Below, piece after piece: positions 17,279 to 26,049 of a stretch of DNA of 35,231 nucleotides. Below the pieces are notes generated by a model. The model ran no database searches and was not told where the DNA came from. It saw only the letters and a list, made by a program, of their open reading frames with translations. The first letter of the stretch is position 1. The number at the start of each line of letters is the position of its first letter. This DNA is from Phytopseudomonas daroniae (lineage in GTDB: Bacteria; Pseudomonadota; Gammaproteobacteria; Pseudomonadales; Pseudomonadaceae), in NCBI RefSeq assembly GCF_004327285.1, contig NZ_QJUI01000033.1:1-35231 (forward strand). Reading direction: 5' to 3'. A program made the position numbers and the translations under genes.

Positions 17279-17386
17279 CGTCCACTCCTTATGCGGGTGG
17301 GGTGATGCTACTGGCCCTGTCGCAGCGGGCAAAGCATTGCGTAACCTTTACTGACGAAACTGTGGGCAATGCCCGGCTTTGAGCCT

Positions 17387-19351
17387 CTACAGACGAAAGT
17401 GTCCGGCCATACCCTGCAATTCGCGACCGAGCTCGACCAGCTGGATGCTGGAGCCGGCATTCTCCTCCATGGCCGTGGCCGACTGCTCGGCGATGTCGCG
17501 GATGGAGGTCACACTGCGGCTGATGTCTTCCGCTACGGCCGTCTGCTGTTCGGCCGCCGCCGCGATCTGCTGGTTCATCTCGTGAATCACCGCCACCGCA
17601 CTGGCGATACCGGCCAGCGCCTCTTCGGTCTGCCGGGCACCCTGCACCACCTGCGCCACCCTTTCGCCGCTCTGGCGCATATCGGCCGCGGAACGGCGCG
17701 CGCCCTCGCGCAACACGCCCAGCAGCCCCTCGATCTCCTCGGTCGAATGCTGGGTTCGTTTGGCCAACGCGCGAACCTCGTCGGCCACCACGGCGAAGCC
17801 GCGGCCCTGCTCACCGGCGCGGGCCGCCTCGATCGCCGCGTTCAGCGCCAGCAGGTTGGTCTGCTGGGCCACGCTCTTGATCACCTCCAGCACCGAGTCG
17901 ATGTGGCGGGTGTCATGGCTCAACTGCTCGATGCTTTGCGTGGTCACGGACACTGCGGCGGCCAGTTGTTCGATGCCCTGCAGGGTCTCGCGCACCACCT
18001 CGCCACCGCTGCCGACCCGCGCATCGGCCTGAGCCGCGGAGGCAGCCGCCGCCTCGGCGTTACGCGCGACCTCATGCACGGTGGCGGCCATCTGGCTCAT
18101 GGCGGTGGCGACCTGGTCGGTCTCCTCTTTCTGCCCGTTCACGCCCTGGCGCGTCTGCTCGGTCACCGCTGACAATGCCTGGGCGGAGGCGGATATCTGC
18201 GACACGCCAGCCTGCAGGCGACCGACCATGCTGCGCAGATCCCGCGACATGCCCTGCATGGCCAGCAGTAGCTGGCCTATTTCATCACTGCGCTGTACGT
18301 CGATATCTCCGGTAAGGTCGCCACTGGCGATCCGTCGCGCGACATCGGTGACCTGCTTCAACGGCCTGACGATCAACAGGGTGATCAGCGCGGTCGCCAG
18401 CAAGCCGATCAGCAGGGCCAGTGCCGACGCGCCCAGGATCAGCCAGGCGCTGCTGCTCAGTTGCCCGTGCAGCGCCCGCTTCTGCCGCTGATAGGACTGC
18501 TCGACGAGCGCAACGATATGCTCGGCCTGTTCGACCAGTCGTACGTGCTCCTGCTTCTGCTGCTGCAACAGCTGGGTGTATTCCTGCAGGCGCTGATTGA
18601 ACGAGTCGAGGTTACCGATGACCTCGACCAGCACGGCGCTGTAGCCAGGATCGTCCATGGCATCACGCAACTCGCCGGCCAGTTGCTGTGCGTCGGCGGC
18701 CTGCTGAATCTCGGTCTGCGGCACCTCGCCACTGCTGCGGCTCTGTTCCAGACGCATGCGCGCCTCATCCAGCGCCTGTAACAGCATCACATGCACCTGG
18801 CCGATCTGGCCGGCCTGCAACACCGAGTCGCCACCTTCGCTGCCCTGGCTGTTCTTCAGCGCATCGACACCGTCTTCGGCCAACCCCTCGCGCAATAGAT
18901 CCAGGCTGTTGGACGCACTGACCACCAACCACTTGGCCGCATCCAGGGCCAGGCGCATGTTGTCGCTCTGATCGACATAACGATCGAAGGTTGCGCGGTA
19001 CTCGGCAATCCCCTCTTGCACCTGTTGCAGGGCATCACGCTCCTCGGCGGACACCAGCTCCTGCAACTGCTGGGTGCTCTCGCCGACCTGCTGCGCCTGC
19101 TCGTGCAAGCGCGTGCTGTCCAGCTCGTCATTGCTCAGGGCGAAGGCCTGTTCACTGCGCCGCATGCGAGCGACCTGGTCATTGATTTCGCTCATCCGCT
19201 CGAGCAGCGCGAAGCGTGCGCCAACGTCACGCAGCGCCCAGAAGCCGGTAATGGCAACGACCAGTGTCAGTGCCAGTACCACGCCGAACCCCAGCGACAA
19301 TTTGCTTGCCGTGCTGAGACTGGCCACCCCGCGTAGCGAAACCAAGCCCAT
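17387..19351 (-). CDS. methyl-accepting chemotaxis protein with long helical periplasmic domain
   Basis: The 654-aa chemoreceptor has TM1 at about 17-41, a ~258-residue, almost all-helical periplasmic domain, TM2 at about 301-328, HAMP at about 329-380, and a signalling domain with tip VAQQTNLLALNAAIEAARAG. The size and helix content of the sensor fit the helical bimodular (HBM) type known from McpS of P. putida, which binds organic acids; this is inferred from size and composition. No C-terminal pentapeptide is present. The ATG at 19351 has GGGGAGTGGG just upstream, so the upstream in-frame codons to 19390 are rejected. Confidence 0.9.
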   Translation of the reverse strand: MGLVSLRGVASLSTASKLSLGFGVVLALTLVVAITGFWALRDVGARFALLERMSEINDQVARMRRSEQAFALSNDELDSTRLHEQAQQVGESTQQLQELVSAEERDALQQVQEGIAEYRATFDRYVDQSDNMRLALDAAKWLVVSASNSLDLLREGLAEDGVDALKNSQGSEGGDSVLQAGQIGQVHVMLLQALDEARMRLEQSRSSGEVPQTEIQQAADAQQLAGELRDAMDDPGYSAVLVEVIGNLDSFNQRLQEYTQLLQQQKQEHVRLVEQAEHIVALVEQSYQRQKRALHGQLSSSAWLILGASALALLIGLLATALITLLIVRPLKQVTDVARRIASGDLTGDIDVQRSDEIGQLLLAMQGMSRDLRSMVGRLQAGVSQISASAQALSAVTEQTRQGVNGQKEETDQVATAMSQMAATVHEVARNAEAAAASAAQADARVGSGGEVVRETLQGIEQLAAAVSVTTQSIEQLSHDTRHIDSVLEVIKSVAQQTNLLALNAAIEAARAGEQGRGFAVVADEVRALAKRTQHSTEEIEGLLGVLREGARRSAADMRQSGERVAQVVQGARQTEEALAGIASAVAVIHEMNQQIAAAAEQQTAVAEDISRSVTSIRDIAEQSATAMEENAGSSIQLVELGRELQGMAGHFRL

Positions 19352-19393
19352 ACCCACTCCCCCGACGCAAGCATGGCCAGAAGCGGCCACTAA

Positions 19394-19479
19394 ACCTGTA
19401 TATCGCGCACATTGAAACAGCGAATTGATAGCGACAAGCCATCAATGCGCACAGGCAGTGCTTTTAGCTAAATACAGGT
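19394..19479 (-). promoter_or_regulatory. inverted repeat upstream of the large chemoreceptor gene
   Basis: acctgtat (19394-19401) and atacaggt (19472-19479) are perfect 8-bp inverted repeats about 70 bp apart, within the 208-bp region between the chemoreceptor and the flavin reductase gene. They could be two half-sites or bound copies of one operator. I see no convincing FliA-type promoter here. Confidence 0.25.
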
Positions 19480-19559
19480 CGTTTTCAGGCTATAAGGTGG
19501 CTAGGTCGAGCGCCTGCAATCGCCATACTCATGCACCGGGCTTTATTGATAGACGAGCC

Positions 19560-20168
19560 TCAGCTCGGGCGTTGCAACTCGAAGGTGTCTCGGGTGCGGC
19601 TGTAAGCCATACCGCCAAGACGACCGACCAGATCCAGCTTGTGCGGGTCGATCCGTCCCTTCTCGGTCAACACGGCATCGTCGACATGCGCCAACAACAC
19701 CTCGGCGAAGATCAGATGACAGGTCGGCGCATGCCGTGGATAGGGCATGAGTTCCGCCAGACGACATTCGTAGGCGATTGCAGCCCCCGCGACCCGAGGC
19801 GGCGCGATACGTTCGCTGGCCAGCTGTGCAATCGCGCAACGTTCGAATTCACTGACCTCGTGCGGCAGGATCGCCGCGCTGGCATTCATGGCTTCGGCCT
19901 GGGCGAAGGAAACCAGCTGGATCACCAGCTCACCGTTATCCTGTACATTGCGCAGGGTGTCCTTGAGGCTGCCGTCGTCACGGGTGCCGACGTTGACCAT
20001 GAGCGTCGCCGGATCGTCGCTGATGACCTGAAAAAAGCTGAACGGCGCCAGATTGGCGACGCCGTCACGCGACAGGGTGGACACCCAGGCAATGGGCCTG
20101 GGGGTGACGGTTGAGGCAAGCCAGCGGTAACGCTCCAGCGGGGTCAGATCGGCAAAATCGAGCAGCAT
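19560..20168 (-). CDS. flavin reductase-like FMN-binding protein
   Basis: The 202-aa protein has a flavin reductase-like split-barrel domain (about 15-175), visible in TVTPRPIAWVSTLSRDGVANLAPFSFF, where Ser and Thr residues usually contact the FMN phosphate, and in DDPATLMVNVG. Members either supply reduced flavin to monooxygenases or are stand-alone flavoproteins. No monooxygenase is nearby, so the role is unclear. The ATG at 20168 has GGAGA 5-6 nt upstream. It follows the small lipoprotein gene by about 50 bp on the same strand. Confidence 0.85.
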   Translation of the reverse strand: MLLDFADLTPLERYRWLASTVTPRPIAWVSTLSRDGVANLAPFSFFQVISDDPATLMVNVGTRDDGSLKDTLRNVQDNGELVIQLVSFAQAEAMNASAAILPHEVSEFERCAIAQLASERIAPPRVAGAAIAYECRLAELMPYPRHAPTCHLIFAEVLLAHVDDAVLTEKGRIDPHKLDLVGRLGGMAYSRTRDTFELQRPS

Positions 20169-20217
20169 CCCATTCTCCAGAAAAGTCAGGTTGCTGCCAG
20201 CTTACTCCACTGCGCTG

Positions 20218-20490
20218 TCAGCGGCCTGCCCGGGACTCGCGGATATAGAAGCGAGCTTTCTCCGACTTGTTGGTGCAACCGCGAAACGCTTCGAACTGCT
20301 GCTGGGTTTTCGCTGCTGTCATCAACGATGCCGCCTTGGAGTAACTAACGGTACCGGCAAAGCCTTCGGCCTTGGCCAGGTCGAGTTCCTGCCAGGCGGC
20401 ATCCAGTTGCCTGGCACAGCTATCGCGGTACGAGGTGGTCGCTGAGCAGCCCGCCAACAGCGCAATCGGTAAAAGGATCCAGGCTTTCAT
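20218..20490 (-). CDS. small lipoprotein, function unknown
   Basis: The 90-aa protein has a lipoprotein signal: KAWILLPIALLAGCSATT with lipobox LLAGC and lipidated Cys15. The next residues are Ser-Ala, not Asp, so outer-membrane sorting is expected. The mature ~75 residues are helical and polar, with two more cysteines that could form a disulfide. I do not recognise the family. The ATG at 20490 has GGAG 8 nt upstream. It is divergent from the patatin gene and upstream of the flavin reductase-like gene. Confidence 0.78.
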   Translation of the reverse strand: MKAWILLPIALLAGCSATTSYRDSCARQLDAAWQELDLAKAEGFAGTVSYSKAASLMTAAKTQQQFEAFRGCTNKSEKARFYIRESRAGR

Positions 20491-20607
20491 GTCGCATACT
20501 CCAGAGGTTGACCGGCAATCATGTTACCGGTGTGATTATGACGGTACGCCGGGAAAAAAGTGCCACTATCGCCGGCACGGCACGACGCGTTTTCAAGGGA
20601 GAGTTGG

Positions 20608-21657
20608 ATGAGCAAGAAAGTAGCACTGGTGCTGGGCTCGGGTGGCGCACGCGGCTATGCCCACATTGGCGTTATCGAGGAGCTGGAATCGCGCGGTTAC
20701 GAGATCGGCTGCATCGCCGGCTGTTCCATGGGCGCCGTGATCGGCGGCATCTATGCGGCCGGAAAGCTCAAGGATTACAGCGACTGGACGCAGAGTCTCG
20801 ACTATCTGGACGTGCTGCGCCTGCTCGACGTGAGCTTTCGTCTTGGCGCCATACGCGGCGAGAAAGTCTTCGGGCGGATTCGCGATATCGTCGGCGAAAT
20901 CAATATCGAGGAGCTGAACATCCCCTTCACGGCCGTGGCAACCGACCTCACCAACCAGCAGGAAATCTGGTTCCAGGAAGGCTGCCTGCACCAGGCGATG
21001 CGCGCTTCGGCGGCAATCCCCAGCCTGTTCACGCCGGTTATTCAGGGCAAACGCATGCTGGTCGATGGTGGGCTGCTCAATCCCCTGCCGATCGTGCCCG
21101 TCGTCTCCAGCCATTGCGACCTGATCATCGCAGTGAACCTCAACTCGGCGCAGCAACAGCATTATCAACTGCCGGTGATCGAACGCACGCCGGCGTTGAA
21201 AGGCCGCTTCGATCAATTGATGGCTTCATTGGGCTCGCGCCTGCCGTCGCTGCGACGCAAGGCAGGCGAGGATGACCAGCTTCTGTTGCTGGAAAACCGA
21301 GCGGAGTCGATTGCCCCGCAGCAACCCGACCTGTGGCTGCAGGATCCGGTGGATCCCCATGCCCAGCAACCTGCCGCCGCGCCGCAGAGCGATAGCGCGC
21401 CGAACTCGGCGAGCGGCTCCCGTGTCGCCAATATGGCCGGGCCGGCTTCGTTGCTGGAGTTGATAAACCAAAGTTTCGAGGTCATGCAGACCTCGCTTTC
21501 GCAGTACAAGATCGCCGGCTACCCGCCGGACATCCTGATCAACGTGCCCAAGCGGGTTTGCCGATTCTTCGAGTTCTACAAGGCGCCGGAGCTGATCATG
21601 CTTGGCCGGCAAATCGCCCGGGACACACTCGACAAATACGAGCGCGGCGACCACTGA
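20608..21657 (+). CDS. patatin-like phospholipase family protein (RssA-like)
   Basis: The 349-aa cytoplasmic protein has the patatin core at about 5-210: oxyanion-hole motif GSGGARG (10-16), nucleophile elbow GCSMG with Ser40, and Asp153 in LVDGG completing the Ser-Asp dyad. Family members hydrolyse phospholipids or other lipids; the substrate is unknown. The C-terminal region contains a Pro/Ala/Ser-rich linker (about 245-275) and a helical end. There is no signal peptide and no autotransporter barrel, so it is the RssA/YchK type rather than PlpD. The ATG at 20608 has AGGGAGAG upstream. It ends 12 bp from the convergent AI-2E gene. Confidence 0.9.
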   Translation: MSKKVALVLGSGGARGYAHIGVIEELESRGYEIGCIAGCSMGAVIGGIYAAGKLKDYSDWTQSLDYLDVLRLLDVSFRLGAIRGEKVFGRIRDIVGEINIEELNIPFTAVATDLTNQQEIWFQEGCLHQAMRASAAIPSLFTPVIQGKRMLVDGGLLNPLPIVPVVSSHCDLIIAVNLNSAQQQHYQLPVIERTPALKGRFDQLMASLGSRLPSLRRKAGEDDQLLLLENRAESIAPQQPDLWLQDPVDPHAQQPAAAPQSDSAPNSASGSRVANMAGPASLLELINQSFEVMQTSLSQYKIAGYPPDILINVPKRVCRFFEFYKAPELIMLGRQIARDTLDKYERGDH

Positions 21658-21669
21658 GTCGCCTCTCCT

Positions 21670-22743
21670 TCAGTGTGGCGGCGTCCGCTCCTCGCGCGGT
21701 GGTAGCCCCACCGGCGCCTTGTGTGCGACCCAATCGCTGAGCAGGCTGTAGGCCACCGCCAGCAAGGTCGGCCCCAGGAACAGCCCCATGAAGCCGAAGG
21801 CCAGAATGCCGCCGAACACGCCGAGCAGTACCACCACCAGCGGCAGGTTACCGCCGCGACTGATGAGGTACGGCTTGAGGATGTTGTCCACGCCGCTGAT
21901 GATGAAGAAGCCCCAGATACCGAGGAAGATCGCCATACCGATCTCACCTTGCCAGACCAACCAGGCGACGGCCGGCCCCCAGATCAGCGGCGGCACCATG
22001 ATCAGGCTACAGGCGAAGGTCAGCAGCCCCAGCAACAGAGCCCCCGGAATGCCAGCGATCATGAAGCCGATATAGGCGAGGATCGCCTGCGCCACAGCGG
22101 TGCCCAGCACACCGTTCACCACTCGCTGCACCGTACCGGCGACCAACTCGAGGTAATGCTCCGCGCGATCACCAATCAGGCGTTCGAGCAGGCTTTCGAC
22201 GAAGGCCGCCAGTCGCGGGCCGTCACGATAGAAGAAGAACACCAGAATCAGACTCAGGGCCAACTCGAGGATGCCACCGCCGATCTTGGCGCTGCGCACC
22301 AGCAGGAAGTTGCCGACCTGGCCCAGGTAGGGCTGAACCGTAGCGAACAGAGCCGAGCCCTGCTGATCCAGGGTTTCCCAAATGCTGACCAGGCGATTGC
22401 CCACCAAGGGAACGGATTCCAGCCAGGTTGGCGGTGGTGGCAGGCCTTCGACCTGGAAGCCCTTGATCATGGCGGTGGCATCGCGAATGTGGTCTGCGAG
22501 GTTGACGCCGAGCATCACCAGCGGCACGGCTACCAGCACGATCCATACGCCAGTCAACAGCCCGGCAGCGACGGATTGACGGCCCTTGAGCAGCCGCGTC
22601 AGCCAGCGCATCACCGGCCAACTGGCGAAGGAAAGAACGGCGGCCCAGAACAACGCCGACCAGAACGGCGCCAGCACCCACAGGCTGGCACCCAGTAACC
22701 CCAGTAGCAGGATCTGCACCAGCAAACGGTCGTTATTCGGCAT
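21670..22743 (-). CDS. AI-2E transporter family (PerM/YdiK) membrane protein
   Basis: The 357-aa protein has about eight membrane helices: two at the N-terminus (about 9-45), one near 60-80, then a cluster from about 155 to 340, with a periplasmic or peripheral segment in between. FFFYRDG and the late GVDNILKPYLISRGGNLPLVVVLLG block are typical of the family. Members were named for AI-2 export but several have other or unknown substrates, so the family name should not be read as a function. The ATG at 22743 has a modest site. It lies 46 bp after the DUF4892 gene. Confidence 0.9.
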   Translation of the reverse strand: MPNNDRLLVQILLLGLLGASLWVLAPFWSALFWAAVLSFASWPVMRWLTRLLKGRQSVAAGLLTGVWIVLVAVPLVMLGVNLADHIRDATAMIKGFQVEGLPPPPTWLESVPLVGNRLVSIWETLDQQGSALFATVQPYLGQVGNFLLVRSAKIGGGILELALSLILVFFFYRDGPRLAAFVESLLERLIGDRAEHYLELVAGTVQRVVNGVLGTAVAQAILAYIGFMIAGIPGALLLGLLTFACSLIMVPPLIWGPAVAWLVWQGEIGMAIFLGIWGFFIISGVDNILKPYLISRGGNLPLVVVLLGVFGGILAFGFMGLFLGPTLLAVAYSLLSDWVAHKAPVGLPPREERTPPH

Positions 22744-22789
22744 TTTTCAGTGTTTCCAGAAAACCAGACTCAAGCCCGTAAACGGCGCA

Positions 22790-23590
22790 TCAACGTAGCA
22801 CGTTGATGCGCAGGCCGTCGCCGGTGCTTTCACCGATCTCCAGGCGCGCCGCCCTCACCCGCTGCTCGATCAGCGCCTCACGCCAGGCTTCAGCGTGAGC
22901 GCCGGAAAGGCTGACCCGCAAGGTGCTGTCCAGGTTGAGGCTCCGCGCCAGCAGCTCCGTCCACTCGTCCTGAGGCTCGTCTTGCCCGGGCACGCGTAGC
23001 TCACCGGTGCTCTTCAATTGCCGTGACAGCGTGGCAGGCGTTGGCAGAACCTTCGCCAGCGGCTCGTTGGCAGCCAGTAACTCGGCATGCAGATAGGCAC
23101 GGCGATTACCGCGAGTGATGCTGTACAGCGCTACCAGGCTGTCCTGATTCGGTTCGGCCAGGCGCAGCAATGCATAGGCTTGCTGATCATCGGAGCCGTA
23201 CAGGGTGGAGTTACCGAACACCGCGTTGGCCCACAGGCTGCTGGAACCGCACTCACGTCCTTCACACCAATAAAGCACATGGGCATCCTGATCCTGCAGC
23301 GCCTTGCGCGCTGCGGAGAACACTTCGTTGGCATTGTGGGTGCGGGGTAGTTCGTAGGTGATGGCGGTGAGTTGCCCTTCGGCGAGCACCTCACGCTCAT
23401 AACGCAGGCGCCCGCTGATACGGCGGATTGTGCCCTGCGGGTAGAGACGTTCCTGATCCGCTTGTTCCTTGAACGTGACGATCTCACTGCCGGGGAAACG
23501 GGGCAGTACATCGAGATCGCGGCTGCCGGCTACATCGGCAGAGGCGGCAGTACTGGCCAACATCAGGGGAAGCAGGTAACTCAGACGCAT
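22790..23590 (-). CDS. DUF4892 domain secreted protein
   Basis: The 266-aa protein has a clear signal peptide (about 1-18, LLPLMLASTAASA) and a mature region matching DUF4892 as I know it: RDLDVLPRFPGSEIVTF, a central VLYWCEGRECGSS with two cysteines that probably form a disulfide, and a C-terminal beta-alpha segment ending GDGLRINVLR. The C-terminal half resembles a peptidoglycan-binding OmpA-like fold only loosely. Function is unknown; location is periplasm or outer membrane. The ATG at 23590 has GAGGGG 4-5 nt upstream and overlaps the end of an upstream small ORF, which suggests coupled translation. Confidence 0.83.
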   Translation of the reverse strand: MRLSYLLPLMLASTAASADVAGSRDLDVLPRFPGSEIVTFKEQADQERLYPQGTIRRISGRLRYEREVLAEGQLTAITYELPRTHNANEVFSAARKALQDQDAHVLYWCEGRECGSSSLWANAVFGNSTLYGSDDQQAYALLRLAEPNQDSLVALYSITRGNRRAYLHAELLAANEPLAKVLPTPATLSRQLKSTGELRVPGQDEPQDEWTELLARSLNLDSTLRVSLSGAHAEAWREALIEQRVRAARLEIGESTGDGLRINVLR

Positions 23591-23700
23591 GAAGCCCCTC
23601 GTTGCTCAGTCATGTCGAAGGTCTGCGAGGTAGATGGCAGAGCGTGAACATCAGCGGACGCGAGCAGCGCTTCCAGCGCGACGGTATACAAGTCGGTCAT
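23581..23700 (-). CDS. candidate 39-aa small ORF coupled to the DUF4892 gene
   Basis: The sequence from ATG 23700 encodes MTDLYTVALEALLASADVHA followed by 19 more residues, and its TGA lies 10 nt inside the DUF4892 gene in another frame. A GGAGA site is 5-6 nt upstream; an in-frame ATG at 23712 would add four residues (METR). The N-terminal half could form an amphipathic helix. It is shorter than most gene finders accept. It sits between an alpha/beta hydrolase gene and DUF4892 on the same strand, so it may be a real small protein or a leader for coupling. No family is recognised. Confidence 0.42.
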   Translation of the reverse strand: MTDLYTVALEALLASADVHALPSTSQTFDMTEQRGASCV

Positions 23701-23749
23701 GCGGGTCTCCATGGCAATGCCGACACCTTTCCCCAGTTGCAGCAGGCCG

Positions 23750-24613
23750 TCAAGCGGCGTTCAGGAAAGGATTGAAACAGTCTGCTACGAGTTGCGCCCC
23801 CTGCTCATCGTCCAGGTGCAGATGATGCCCGCCGGGTAGCCGCTCGACGCTGATCGCCGTTTGCGCCAGCAATTCATCCAGACCGTCGCGATGCGCCAGC
23901 AAGCCGTGCTCGGCCAGCAGCAGTTTGGTGGGGCAACTCAGGCCCGCGACGAATGCCCGAACATGGCCGCGAGTCAGCCGCAGGGGCGTAGGCAACGTCA
24001 GGCGATTGTCCGTACGCCAGGTGTAGCCGCCAGGCACTGGCATCAGCCCACGCTGCGCCAGCAACTCGGCGGCCTCGAAACTGACCAGCCCTACTCCGCG
24101 CTGACGCACCTGGGCCGCTCGTTCCAGGCTTGGATAGACCGGCTTGTGCTTGGCTGGCAGGGCCAGTTGCGCACGCAGGGAATCGGCCAGCGTGGTCACC
24201 GCCGCATCGGCCTCGGTGGTCGGCGGGATCAGGCCGTCGATCAGCGCCAGGCGCTCCACTCGCTCGGGAAAGGTCGACGCCAGCAGCAACGAGACGATCG
24301 CGCCCATGGAATGGCCGAGCAGGCTGAAGCGCTGCCAGCCGAACTGTTCGGCGACCAGCAACACGTCATGCACGTAATCCCACAGTGCATAGCTGGCACC
24401 CGGCGGACGATGATCCGAATGACCATGACCGGCGAAATCCAGGGCGACGATGCGCAGGCCCGGCAACTTCGGTGCCAGCCGGGCGAAGCTCGCGGCATTG
24501 TCGAGCCAGCCATGCAGGGCGATCACCGGCATCCCATGCTCCGGGCCATGGATCTGAGCGGCCAGCTCGATATGTGGCAAGCGCAGGCGCACCTCTTCGA
24601 AACCGAGAGTCAT
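23750..24613 (-). CDS. alpha/beta hydrolase
   Basis: The 287-aa cytoplasmic protein has an alpha/beta hydrolase fold: oxyanion region ALHGWLDNAASF (about 32-43), nucleophile elbow GHSMG with Ser102, and the catalytic His in LPGGHHLHLDDE near 265-275. The HGWLDNAASF motif is shared with the human SERHL/MEST-like group of hydrolases. The substrate is unknown. It overlaps the preceding hydrolase gene by 4 bp (ATGA), so the two are cotranslated. The fold is shared but the sequences are quite different, so this is not a recent duplication. Confidence 0.88.
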   Translation of the reverse strand: MTLGFEEVRLRLPHIELAAQIHGPEHGMPVIALHGWLDNAASFARLAPKLPGLRIVALDFAGHGHSDHRPPGASYALWDYVHDVLLVAEQFGWQRFSLLGHSMGAIVSLLLASTFPERVERLALIDGLIPPTTEADAAVTTLADSLRAQLALPAKHKPVYPSLERAAQVRQRGVGLVSFEAAELLAQRGLMPVPGGYTWRTDNRLTLPTPLRLTRGHVRAFVAGLSCPTKLLLAEHGLLAHRDGLDELLAQTAISVERLPGGHHLHLDDEQGAQLVADCFNPFLNAA

Positions 24614-25413
24614 CGAGCAACCTCGACGGGAACCTGCCAGCGCGTGAACAGCCCGCGAATTAGCTGCGCCGTATCGCCCGGGTACTCAAGAGGAAACATA
24701 TGGCCGCCTGGCAGCGTCAGGAACTCTCCCCGCGGCGCACGGCGCGCCATGCGCCCATGGTGGGCGAGCACCACGCGGCTATGGGCGCCTTTCACCAATG
24801 CCAGGGGAACCTGCAACTGCTGCGGCCGCCCGGGGCTGGTGTGAGGGACGCTGCGATAGATTTTGATCTCGGTCGCTGCCTCGAAACGCAGACGAACGCC
24901 CTCGTCATGAGGATGCAGGCCATGCTCGACATAGGCATCCAGGCAATCGGGATCGAAGCGGCTGAACAGCGACCTTTCGGCAAAGTAACGTCGCGCCTCC
25001 AACGCATCGGCAAACGCCTCTCGTCGCCCGAGGGTTCGCCCTGCGGGTGTAAGACGGTCGATGAAACCAAAACGTTTGGCCGCGTGAATCACCAGTTGGT
25101 CGGTGCGGGTCAGCACCGGCGAGTCGAGCATCACCAAGCCGCGGTACAGATCAGGCCTGCGTAGCGCGGCGTGATAATGCAGCACGCCGCCCAGCGAATG
25201 GCCCACGCCCCAGACAGGTTCTGCGCACTGCTGCAGATGATGCAACAGTTCATCGACCAGATTGCTCCAGTTGTCATTCACCGGAAAGCGCGGATCGTGC
25301 GCGTGCTGCGGCAGATGCTGAACCTGGTACTCAGGTGCGAGCGCGGCGAACAGCTTGCCGTAGGTACCCGAGGGAAAACCGTTGGCATGGGCGAAAAAGA
25401 TGAGCTGGGACAT
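24610..25413 (-). CDS. alpha/beta hydrolase (second of a pair)
   Basis: The 267-aa protein starts MSQLIFFAHANGFPSGTYGK, with oxyanion-hole motif HANGFP, nucleophile elbow GHSLGG with Ser73 and catalytic His in LPGGHMFPLEYPGD. It is a soluble alpha/beta hydrolase of unknown substrate. The ATG at 25413 gives the N-terminus expected for the fold but lacks a good ribosome site; an in-frame extension to 25473 is possible but unlikely. It overlaps the next hydrolase gene by 4 bp, and together they form a coupled pair. Confidence 0.87.
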   Translation of the reverse strand: MSQLIFFAHANGFPSGTYGKLFAALAPEYQVQHLPQHAHDPRFPVNDNWSNLVDELLHHLQQCAEPVWGVGHSLGGVLHYHAALRRPDLYRGLVMLDSPVLTRTDQLVIHAAKRFGFIDRLTPAGRTLGRREAFADALEARRYFAERSLFSRFDPDCLDAYVEHGLHPHDEGVRLRFEAATEIKIYRSVPHTSPGRPQQLQVPLALVKGAHSRVVLAHHGRMARRAPRGEFLTLPGGHMFPLEYPGDTAQLIRGLFTRWQVPVEVAR

Positions 25414-25473
25414 GGCATTGATACTGGTGGCAGGCAATGAACGGATTGTCAGCCAGCCCCCGGTGCACGGCAA

Positions 25474-25488
25474 TGACCGTAACGGTCA
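25474..25488. promoter_or_regulatory. perfect 7-1-7 palindrome upstream of the hydrolase pair
   Basis: tgaccgt-a-acggtca is a perfect inverted repeat about 60 bp upstream of the hydrolase-pair start (minus strand), between it and the hotdog thioesterase stop. Length and symmetry would suit a dimeric repressor. It has no loop long enough for a terminator. No regulator gene is nearby. Confidence 0.35.
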
Positions 25489-25520
25489 GGAAGGACGACG
25501 CTCCGGCCAAATGTCGGACG

Positions 25521-25964
25521 CTAGCGCTCCGGCGGCTGGCTGCCGAGAGGCACGATGGCCATGGTCAGCCGCGATATGCAGCTGGTCTTGCCATCGTCAC
25601 CACTCAGGCGGATATCCCACACGTGAGTGGTACGCCCCAGATGCACCGGTTTGGCCACCGCGGTGACGCGCCCCGAGCGCAAGCCGCGCAGGTGGTTGGC
25701 ATTGACCTCCAGGCCGACGCAGAAGAACTTGCTGGTGTCGATGCACAGGTAACTGGCAGTGGAACCCAGGCTTTCCGCCAGCACCACCGAGGCGCCACCG
25801 TGCAGCAAGCCATAAGGCTGATGGGTACGCGCATCGACCGCCATACTGGCGGTGATGGATCCGTCATCGAAGGACTCGAAGCGAATGTCCAACAGTTCGC
25901 CGATGGTATTGCGCTGGGCGGCGTTGAGTTCGTCGAGGTTGGGGGGCTGACGCCAGAGACTCAT
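25521..25964 (-). CDS. PaaI/YbgC-type hotdog thioesterase
   Basis: The 147-aa protein has a single hotdog domain (about 20-140) with the signature GLLHGGASVVLAESLGSTASYL, where the HGG and the following Glu are the usual catalytic region of PaaI/EntH/MenI-type thioesterases. It probably acts on aromatic or acyl-CoA thioesters in the cytoplasm as a tetramer. The ATG at 25964 has AAGGA 6-7 nt upstream; the TTG at 25970 just upstream is a less likely start. It follows sixA after 85 bp on the same strand. Confidence 0.9.
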   Translation of the reverse strand: MSLWRQPPNLDELNAAQRNTIGELLDIRFESFDDGSITASMAVDARTHQPYGLLHGGASVVLAESLGSTASYLCIDTSKFFCVGLEVNANHLRGLRSGRVTAVAKPVHLGRTTHVWDIRLSGDDGKTSCISRLTMAIVPLGSQPPER

Positions 25965-26049
25965 GGACAATCCTTCTTGTTAGGGTCTGGCTCGCCAGTA
26001 ACGGCAAGCATCTGATCGTGCCACACAAATGCCGAGCTCCGCAGCCAGT

